From contig DASYDW010000120.1 in assembly GCA_036499395.1 (NCBI GenBank), forward strand, positions 49,703-113,702: 64,000 nt of DNA, in the 5' to 3' direction. This DNA is from Pirellulales bacterium (GTDB lineage Bacteria > Planctomycetota > Planctomycetia > Pirellulales > JACPPG01). The position numbers were made by a program, and so were the translations under genes. Positions within the stretch are counted from its first letter, which is position 1, and the number at the start of each line of letters is the position of its first letter. The notes below the pieces were generated by a model. That model saw only the letters and a program-made list of their open reading frames with translations, searched no databases and was not told the origin of the DNA. Of the stretch, positions 19,128 to 26,096 are shown in pieces.

Positions 19128-20132
19128 TCAGCGGTTGTCCCCATCCAGCATTCTTCCCAGGCCACCCAGCACCGAACCTTCGTCCCGGCCGCCGCCGCGT
19201 TCGGGCGCCGCCGCCAGGATTCGCCCCGCCAAACGTGAGAAGGGGAGCGATTGCAGCCAGATGTCGCCGGGGCCTGTGAGTGTAACAAAGAACAGCCCTT
19301 CGCCGCCGAAGAGCGTGTTTTTGACCCCGCCGATGAATTGAATGTCGTAATCGACGCTGGGCGCCAGCGCCACCAGGCAGCCCGTATCAACCCGTAGCTG
19401 TTCTCCGGCGCCCAATGTGCGGCGCATCAAGGTGCCGCCGGCATGCACCATCGCGATACCGTCCCCTAAGAGACGCTGCATGATGAAGCCTTCTCCGCCG
19501 AACAGCCCGACGCCAAAGCGTTTTTGGAAGGCGATGTTGATTTGAACGCCGCGCGCCGCGCAGATGAAGGATTCCTTCTGGCAGATCAACTCACCGCCGA
19601 GCTGATCGAGGTGCAGCGGCAGAATCTTCCCGGGATAGGGCGCGGCAAATGCCACGTGTTCGCGCTGGCTGGCGCCGTTGGAGAAGGTCGTGATGAACAG
19701 AGATTCGCCGGTCAAAGCGCGTTTGCCCGCGGTAACAACCTTGGACCAGAAGCCCCCTTGGTTCGAAGGATCGCCGAAGAGCGTTTCCATTTGAATGCCG
19801 GCGGTCATGTACATCATGGCCCCCGGCTCGGCGATGACCGTCTCGCCTGGGTCGAGTGTGACCTCGACGTACTGCATCTCCTGGCCGAAGATTTCGTAAT
19901 CGATTTCGTCCGAGCGGCGGTGTACGGGAGGCGCCGGCGGCGCTCCGGCGCCGCACAGCGCATCAACAATGGCGGGAATATGACTCGCCTCAAGCCAACC
20001 AGTTGTCGAGGGGCTGTAAACGAGCGTCTCGGCGCCACCAACAGTGGGTAACTTGCGAACCAGTTCGTCGAGCGACATAGGACCTACGGACTTGCCATCC
20101 TGGGCGTAATACCAGCCTGAGTCGCCGGCCAT
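19128..20132 (-). CDS. GYF domain-AIM24 (TIGR00266-type) fusion protein
   Basis: This 334-residue protein has two parts. Residues ~5-55 form a GYF-2 type domain (GWYYAQDGKSVGPMSLDEL), which in other proteins binds proline-rich peptides. Residues ~75-330 form an AIM24/TIGR00266 beta-domain with typical segments VEVTLDPGETVIAEPGAMMYM, HAGGTLMRRTLGAGEQLRVDTGCLVAL and KNTLFGGEGLFFVTLTGPG. AIM24 homologues are mitochondrial in yeast; bacterial function is unclear. The start at 20132 is supported by AGGAG 8 nt upstream; the frame extends ten codons further without a better site. No signal peptide is seen, so it is probably cytoplasmic or membrane-peripheral. Confidence 0.85.
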   Translation of the reverse strand: MAGDSGWYYAQDGKSVGPMSLDELVRKLPTVGGAETLVYSPSTTGWLEASHIPAIVDALCGAGAPPAPPVHRRSDEIDYEIFGQEMQYVEVTLDPGETVIAEPGAMMYMTAGIQMETLFGDPSNQGGFWSKVVTAGKRALTGESLFITTFSNGASQREHVAFAAPYPGKILPLHLDQLGGELICQKESFICAARGVQINIAFQKRFGVGLFGGEGFIMQRLLGDGIAMVHAGGTLMRRTLGAGEQLRVDTGCLVALAPSVDYDIQFIGGVKNTLFGGEGLFFVTLTGPGDIWLQSLPFSRLAGRILAAAPERGGGRDEGSVLGGLGRMLDGDNR

Positions 20133-20234
20133 CGGAAGAACTCCTGCCAAAAGATTTCGCAATCAATAAGATCGAGTGATACGTCTCGCCGCGCGACGGT
20201 TCTCGACCACCGGGTTTTATTTGCCGCTGCACGA

Positions 20235-21113
20235 TTAATATAGTGCGGCCGACAGCTTGCGACGGTACTGGCCGGTAATCGGATCGTCCGGTCCCAGGGC
20301 GTGGAAGACGTCGACCATGAATTGACGGGCCGCTTCTCCTTGCCCTTTGCGATCGGATTGCAAGGCGGCCAGCGCGTGGTCCAGCGCCGTGACATATTCG
20401 CCGTCCCCGGCCAGGGCATAGGCGAGCTTTAACTGCAGGGCCGCGTCGCGCGGCGCCGCGTCGGCTGCCGCTTTTAATTCGGCAGCGTTGCCCGCTAAGC
20501 GGGCGGCCTGACGCAGGCGGCAACGGGCTTTGATCTGTTCTCCTTCGGATTCAAGGAAGCCCTCCTTTTCCAAGCGTTCGATCTCGGCTTCGGCTTCGTC
20601 GAACCGATCCTGCCGTTCGAGGACTCGCGCCAAAGCGGTGCGCAGTAATCGATCCTGCGGAGCCAACTCCAGGGCCGTGCGGAGCTTCGCCTCGGCCGCT
20701 GCCGGATCATCAGTTTCGAGCGACTCGGCCTCGGCGAGCAGACGTTCGGTCTCGGTCGGTTCGAGCTTGGCCAGCCAGGCGCGTAAATCGGGCTCGGGCA
20801 ATACACCGATGAATTGATTCACCATCCGCCCGCGCCGCACGGCAAAGACCGCCGGGATTGACGACACGCGCATCTCGCCGGCAATACCCGGCGCTTGGTC
20901 GACGTTGATCTTCGCCAGCAGGAATATGCCGGACGATTCCTCGGCCAGTTTCTCCAGCAGCGGTCCGAGTTGCCGGCACGGGCCGCACCAGGGAGCCCAA
21001 AAATCGATGACCACGGGCCGCTCGTGCGACCGCTCGAGAACGTCGCGATCAAACGTGGCATCCGTGACGTCCAGGATCCAGGGTGAAGTCGTGTCCATCA
21101 ATGGTTCCGCCAA
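20235..21113 (-). CDS. Thioredoxin-TPR co-chaperone, YbbN/CnoX type
   Basis: This 292-residue cytoplasmic protein has an N-terminal thioredoxin fold (~10-115) with the intact redox motif WAPWCGPC followed by tetratricopeptide repeats (~125-290; for example AEAKLRTALELAPQDRLLRTAL). The layout is that of YbbN/CnoX, which hands damaged clients to chaperones. E. coli CnoX has lost the redox-active cysteine pair, whereas this copy keeps both cysteines and may be a true oxidoreductase. The stretch ILDVTDATFDRDVLERS is the usual YbbN opening. A second start at MDTTSPW (21098) is possible. The closely following minus-strand AIM24-type gene, about 100 bp on, may be cotranscribed. Confidence 0.85.
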   Translation of the reverse strand: MAEPLMDTTSPWILDVTDATFDRDVLERSHERPVVIDFWAPWCGPCRQLGPLLEKLAEESSGIFLLAKINVDQAPGIAGEMRVSSIPAVFAVRRGRMVNQFIGVLPEPDLRAWLAKLEPTETERLLAEAESLETDDPAAAEAKLRTALELAPQDRLLRTALARVLERQDRFDEAEAEIERLEKEGFLESEGEQIKARCRLRQAARLAGNAAELKAAADAAPRDAALQLKLAYALAGDGEYVTALDHALAALQSDRKGQGEAARQFMVDVFHALGPDDPITGQYRRKLSAALY

Positions 21114-21165
21114 TTCTTATAACGAGGCACGCCTGCCGAAACCGCGTTGCGTCCCGGTCCACGCT

Positions 21166-22062
21166 CTAGTCTTTTTTCTTCAGGATGCCGCGCTCTTCCA
21201 GCCAGGTCGCCAGGCACTCGGGCCAGGTCGACAGAACTGGATGATTGCGAGCCAATCCCACGCCGTGCGGGCCTTCCTGGTAGATATGTAGCTCCCCGGG
21301 AACATTCGCTTTTCGCATGGCCTCATAGAACTGGATGCTGTTCTCTGGCGGCACCGGTTTGTCGGCGGCCGTGTGAAACAGAAACGTGGGGGGCGTGCGG
21401 GAGGTGACCTGCGTCTGATTACAGAGGCTAGCCACGAGGTCGGGCGCGGGATTTTTTCCTAACAGGTTGTCGCGCGATCCACCGTGCGCGAATTCGCCCG
21501 TCAAGGTGATGACCGGATAGGCCAGAATCGCGAAATCGGGGCGGCTGCTGACGCGATCGATCGGATCGGGGGCGTCGGCCTTACCGTCGTCGAAATGCGT
21601 GGCGGCCGTCGATGCCAGATGACCGCCAGCCGAGAAGCCCATAATGCCGATTCGCGTCGGGTCGATGCCGAACTCCTTGGCCCGGGCTCGCACGATGCGG
21701 ATGGCGCGCTGCGCGTCCGAGATTTGCGACGGATGGTGATAGCGCGGGGCCAACCGATAGCGGAGCACGAACGCCGTGACACCGTATTCGTTGAACCAGT
21801 CGGCGACTTCGTGCCCCTCGTAGGTCATGGCCAGGTGCTGATAGCCACCGCCGGGGCAAATGATTACGGCGCCGCCTCCCGCTTTGTCCGCCGGCGGCTG
21901 ATGCAGCCAAATGCATGGATTGTCGGTATCTTCCTTACCGACGGCGCCGGGAGCGCCTTCCGGCCAGAGAAGAATCTGCGGCGGCTCCGCAGCGCAGGCT
22001 TGCGAAGAGATCATGGCGAACGTGGTTGTCAGGAGCAGATTTCTCAGCAGCCGATACGTCAT
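21166..22062 (-). CDS. Secreted alpha/beta hydrolase, acetyl-esterase-like
   Basis: This predicted exported esterase of the BD-FAE/acetyl xylan-esterase-like group has 298 residues from the start at 22062. That start is preferred because a signal peptide follows at once (MTYRLLRNLLLTTTFAMISSQACA). Landmarks are the oxyanion-hole segment CPGGGYQ (~69-75), the nucleophile elbow GFSAGG with Ser144, an aspartate in TAADKPVPPENS and a late histidine in EGPHGVGLA. These complete a catalytic triad. Homologues remove acetyl or feruloyl groups from plant polysaccharides, but the true substrate here is unknown. The gene stands between the thioredoxin gene and a small membrane protein, all on the minus strand. 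Confidence 0.8.
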   Translation of the reverse strand: MTYRLLRNLLLTTTFAMISSQACAAEPPQILLWPEGAPGAVGKEDTDNPCIWLHQPPADKAGGGAVIICPGGGYQHLAMTYEGHEVADWFNEYGVTAFVLRYRLAPRYHHPSQISDAQRAIRIVRARAKEFGIDPTRIGIMGFSAGGHLASTAATHFDDGKADAPDPIDRVSSRPDFAILAYPVITLTGEFAHGGSRDNLLGKNPAPDLVASLCNQTQVTSRTPPTFLFHTAADKPVPPENSIQFYEAMRKANVPGELHIYQEGPHGVGLARNHPVLSTWPECLATWLEERGILKKKD

Positions 22063-22275
22063 CGTTGACTCCGCCAAAGTTTCAATGGTGTGCTTTTCCA
22101 TCTCGGAAATCGTTTTGCCGGTCGAGAGGCGGATCTGCTGATCGCCACCGCTTCGCCGCGGTTACGGCAGATAGCACCATAACCGACGCGCTGGCTCGAT
22201 TCCACACGGGATCTGGATCGCAGGGGGACGCGAGATCCACGGTGGCAAGTTACGAAGGAAACTCGGCCATGCCTT

Positions 22276-22800
22276 TCAGACCGGCTCGGCGATCGTCGAA
22301 GCATGCAACGCACGCCGATAAGCGACGGCTGCCAGAATCGCCTTCACGAGCGTGGCGGCCACGATCAGCTTGACGAGCAAGCCGCGCGCAAAGGTTGTAG
22401 GATCGATCAGCCCCGTGACGACGACCGCGGCCAGGTACAAAACAAATGCCGTGATCGCAATTGGCACCGGATACGATCTGAGCGCTAGACCGAGGACGAC
22501 GAAAATGACTCCCAGTGCAACAAAAGCACACGCTATGACCTGGTTGATACGAACAATCGCTTCCCTCGCCTGGCGCGTGATCAATTGTCCTTGCTCTTGA
22601 AGCTTGATGGCTTCTTGACGCACCTCTTCCGGCATTCGTATTGTCGTGACCGCGTACACGACGACCATGAGCAGCCCGATGATGATGAGCAGTGAGCGCG
22701 CCTGCCGCAGAGATTTTTCGCGCCCCCGATGAGCAAGACTTTCGGGGGACGAGGTCGCGGTGCTCCCGAGCGAGGGGAGTTCCGGCGAGTCGGTCGACAT
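22276..22800 (-). CDS. Hypothetical membrane protein, about four helices
   Basis: This is a 174-residue protein with a polar, Ser/Pro-rich N-terminus. A helix (ARSLLIIIGLLMVVVYAVTTI) follows, then a charged amphipathic stretch containing a possible coiled coil (EEVRQEAIKLQEQGQLITRQAREAI), and three more membrane helices near the C-terminus. I choose the ATG at 22800 because the upstream extension to 22920 does not read like protein, and AGGGA lies about 8 nt before this start. No family is recognised. The competing longer frame at 22250-23014 is in a different phase, is arginine-rich and is rejected. Confidence 0.6.
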   Translation of the reverse strand: MSTDSPELPSLGSTATSSPESLAHRGREKSLRQARSLLIIIGLLMVVVYAVTTIRMPEEVRQEAIKLQEQGQLITRQAREAIVRINQVIACAFVALGVIFVVLGLALRSYPVPIAITAFVLYLAAVVVTGLIDPTTFARGLLVKLIVAATLVKAILAAVAYRRALHASTIAEPV

Positions 22801-23010
22801 GATTTTCCCTTGGCTCGCGGTCGCACAAAGAGTTCCGGCGCTTAAAGCTAGCCGCTGGCGCTTCTTTCTGCAAAAAAGTTCGTCGAAATACCAGCCGCGA
22901 GACAGGGTGATCCGACCCACGCTGAACGGCCGAACGATGCTTAACCGGGTAAGAGATGACCGTCGGTCCTCCGGCGGCAGCCGGGGCAGGGCTCGTTTTG
23001 AGTAACCGCA

Positions 23011-26000
23011 TCAATCAGCGCGGTCTTGCGGTTCGCGCGCGGCGGGCCCGTCGAAGCCTGAGAGCCACTTGGCGTTCGGATCGTCCGGCGCCCGATCGAG
23101 CGCGAGAAAGGTCAGCAGGTCCGCCAATTCTTGCTGGGTGACCTGCTTTTCGATTTCCTCGGGCATCAGCGAAAGCTTGCTGGTGTCGATTTCTTCGATT
23201 TGCGAGCGCGGGATCGTTTCGAGCTTTCCGCCCTGTTGCTTGAGCACGACGCGCTGGGGACTATCTTCGACCAGCAAGCCGGTCAGAATACGGCCGTCGG
23301 CCGTGACCACGGTGCGCGCCTGGTACGCGGCGCCGATCACAAGGCTGGGGTCGAAGACGTTCGATAGCAATTGCTCGAAAGTACCGCGCCCGTTGCCGGT
23401 CAGGTCAGGGCCGACTTCCTGGCCCTGGCCGTAGATCTTGTGACAGGTGCCGCAGACTTTCTGAAAAACTACGCGGCCTGTTGCGGCGTTGCCCGTGGTG
23501 GTGCGGACGAGTTGCCGCGTCTGGCGAATGACGTTTTCGCGATTCGCGCTGCGCTCGATTCGGACCGTTCCCCACACGCGGGTGACTTCATCGCGCAGCG
23601 CGGCGTCACCGCCGGTGAGGAGCTTACGCGCGTGATTGGCGTTGAGCGCCGTGCGATCGACCTCGCCCTGCGCGACCGCCTTCAACAGCTTGCGCCCCCA
23701 CGCCGGGCGCGACGTGAGCAACCCTGCCGCCTGGATTTGCAGTTCCGGGCTCAATTGCGGCCATGCCTGTAGGGCGAGGTCTGCAACGCCCTCGTCATCG
23801 ATTCGTCCCAGCAGTGCCAATAAACGACGCCGCAGGTCGTCTGAAGCTGTATCCGGATCGCCGAAGAGCGGCTTGATTGTTTCCAGCAATTTTTCGTCGC
23901 GCGCCGCCAGTAGCGAGGCGCACGCCTGCTCGCGCGCTGAGTCGCCATGCTGCGACGAACGCAGGATCGACCGACACGATTCAACGGCCGTCGCATCGCG
24001 CCAAGATGCGGCAAGCACGACAGCCGCGACGTGCAACGAATCGTTGGTGGGGCGCTGTCGCAAGCGATGCAGGATCGGCTGGAAAGCTGTTCGCAGTCCG
24101 TCGACCCTTTCGGCCGGCAACTCTCCGTCTTGAATCTCCGCAGCCACCAGCGCCAGGCACTTGGCCGTGGCCTCGGCGAAGTCAGGCTGGTTGTCGGCCT
24201 GCACCAGGCACAATTCGATGAGTCGGGCGATATCGGCCGCGTGCAGTTGGTCAGTGGCGAGCAACCGTTCGCACAGGCGAGGCGCGATCATGGCCAGGGC
24301 CGGCGATTTCTGTAGATCGCCGCGTGCGAGCGCGGCGAAGAACGGATCGGCACCTTTTTCAAGACGCGGGTGCAGGTTGCCCCACCCCACGCGCGGAATC
24401 AACGGATCATCGGCCGAACGTGCGAGGACGTTTGTCAGGATGCTCATCGCATCCAGGCTGGGAATCTTGCCCACCGCGATCGCGACCTGCAATCGAACAT
24501 CGGCCGCTGGATCGGCGGCGAGCGCGGCAATCTTCGTTGCGAGTGCTTGATCGATTTCACCCTGGTTTCCCGCGGCTCGCACGCCCCAGGCACGGAATGC
24601 CGGGTCGGTATGCGCCAGCAATTGCTTATGAAAATCGACAGGTAGCGGACCCATTCCTATCAGCGCCCACAGCGCATGCATCGGCGCGCTTCGCGGCGTC
24701 TGATCGTCCAGAACCAACCGTTCGAGCGCATCGCGCGCCGCTGGGTCAGCCCGTTCAGCCAGCAGCCGCTGTGCCATGCCACGATAGAAGACGTTTGGGC
24801 TGTGCAGCCTGGCGCAAAGCTGTTCGTCGCTTTCGGTGCGGAGATCGAACGCGGGGGCACGTGCGGAGTTCTGGTAGCGAATGCGGTACAGCCGTCCTTT
24901 GCCACGATCGATTCCGGCCGGATCGCGATTCGCGTCCTGATAGCAGTGGTACCGGTCGTACCAATCGAGCACGTATAGGCACCCATCGGGGCCGGTCTTC
25001 TGCACAACGGGCATGAACCAGGCGTCATTGGCCGACAGGAAGTCTTTTTCAGGATGCCCCGCGTAGGTCGCACCGTCGCGGGTCAGCGAATCGCTGTTGA
25101 TGCAATTGCCGTGGATGTTGCCCATGTACAGCTTGCCGCGGTATTCGGCCGGATAGGCGTCGCTGTCGAAATAGTGGATGCCGCAATACGCTGCTTGCTG
25201 ATGATGGTGGCGAACGATCGATTCAATCTTCCAGGTAAACGGCGGGTACGCGCCTGCCTGCCGATGGTAGTAGCCCGTCTCGACCAGGTGCCAGAGGTGA
25301 TCGATGACGCAGGCACTGACGAAGGCGCTGCCGTCGTTATCCCAGGCGATGCCCCAGGGATTGCTGGTCCCTTCGGCGAACAGTTCGAAGCGGCGCGTGC
25401 GCGGATGGATGCGGAACAGGGCCGCGGTGAAATTCAGCTCGCGGTCACCCTGCTTCACGGTGCTGCGATTAAACACGCCGTTCAGGCCATACAGCCAACC
25501 GTCGGGGCCCCAGGTGAGCGAATTCGGAAGTTCGTGCGTGTCGTCGCGGCCAAAACCGGTGACGACCACCTCGCGATGATCGGCGCGGTCGTCGCCATCG
25601 GTGTCCTGCATGAAGAGAATATCGGGCGCGTTGGCCACCCACACGCCCCCCGCGCCCACGGCGATGCCCGAGGGAATATTCAGTCCATCGGCAAAGACGG
25701 TGAATCGATCGGCGCGGCCGTCATGATCGGTGTCTTCGAGAATCTTGACTCGATCGCGGCCGGGGCCCGCCTCGCGGCGTGGATATTCCAGGCTTTCGGT
25801 GATCCAAATCCGCCCGCGCTCGTCGAATGTCATCGCGACGGGGTTCACGATGTCAGGCTCGGCCGCCACGAGTTCGACCTGAAAGCCCTCCGGCACGGTC
25901 ATTTTGGCAATTGCTTCGGCCGGCGAAAGTGCTGGGCCGGGGGCCTGGTTTTGACCATGGGGCACCACGGCGGCAGGCTCCGCAGCGAGCGCGATATCAA

Positions 26001-26094
26001 AGGAACAGATCGCGAGCAACAGCCACGCGCAGGCGCCGATCCGGCAGAAACGTTGCCGGCTAGGAATCGGCGTCGCGGAATGAAATCGGTTCAC
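23011..26094 (-). CDS. PVC-type heme-binding membrane-bound dehydrogenase, paralogue 1
   Basis: This 1,027-residue exported protein begins with a signal sequence (CAWLLLAICSFDIALA). An N-terminal beta-propeller of the sugar/sorbosone-dehydrogenase kind follows (EGFQVELVAAEPDIVNPVAM, GRIWITESLEYP, PSGIAVGAGGVWVANAPD, LTWGPDGWLYGLNG). The middle is a HEAT-like helical region, and a C-terminal cytochrome-c domain carries one heme site, CGTCH near residue 880, with the downstream PDLTGNGRGTFEQLLSNVFDPS typical of the planctomycete family. The reaction is likely periplasmic oxidation of a sugar or other alcohol with electrons passed to the heme; the substrate is not known. It starts 2 bp after the stop of its paralogue, so the two are almost certainly cotranscribed. 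Confidence 0.88.
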   Translation of the reverse strand: MNRFHSATPIPSRQRFCRIGACAWLLLAICSFDIALAAEPAAVVPHGQNQAPGPALSPAEAIAKMTVPEGFQVELVAAEPDIVNPVAMTFDERGRIWITESLEYPRREAGPGRDRVKILEDTDHDGRADRFTVFADGLNIPSGIAVGAGGVWVANAPDILFMQDTDGDDRADHREVVVTGFGRDDTHELPNSLTWGPDGWLYGLNGVFNRSTVKQGDRELNFTAALFRIHPRTRRFELFAEGTSNPWGIAWDNDGSAFVSACVIDHLWHLVETGYYHRQAGAYPPFTWKIESIVRHHHQQAAYCGIHYFDSDAYPAEYRGKLYMGNIHGNCINSDSLTRDGATYAGHPEKDFLSANDAWFMPVVQKTGPDGCLYVLDWYDRYHCYQDANRDPAGIDRGKGRLYRIRYQNSARAPAFDLRTESDEQLCARLHSPNVFYRGMAQRLLAERADPAARDALERLVLDDQTPRSAPMHALWALIGMGPLPVDFHKQLLAHTDPAFRAWGVRAAGNQGEIDQALATKIAALAADPAADVRLQVAIAVGKIPSLDAMSILTNVLARSADDPLIPRVGWGNLHPRLEKGADPFFAALARGDLQKSPALAMIAPRLCERLLATDQLHAADIARLIELCLVQADNQPDFAEATAKCLALVAAEIQDGELPAERVDGLRTAFQPILHRLRQRPTNDSLHVAAVVLAASWRDATAVESCRSILRSSQHGDSAREQACASLLAARDEKLLETIKPLFGDPDTASDDLRRRLLALLGRIDDEGVADLALQAWPQLSPELQIQAAGLLTSRPAWGRKLLKAVAQGEVDRTALNANHARKLLTGGDAALRDEVTRVWGTVRIERSANRENVIRQTRQLVRTTTGNAATGRVVFQKVCGTCHKIYGQGQEVGPDLTGNGRGTFEQLLSNVFDPSLVIGAAYQARTVVTADGRILTGLLVEDSPQRVVLKQQGGKLETIPRSQIEEIDTSKLSLMPEEIEKQVTQQELADLLTFLALDRAPDDPNAKWLSGFDGPAAREPQDRAD

Positions 26095-26096
26095 GC

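Noticed and set aside
22250..23014. 254-residue minus-strand frame overlapping the small membrane protein
   Set aside because: It is in a different phase and rich in Arg, Ser and His. The overlapping frame has clear membrane helices and a ribosome-binding site.
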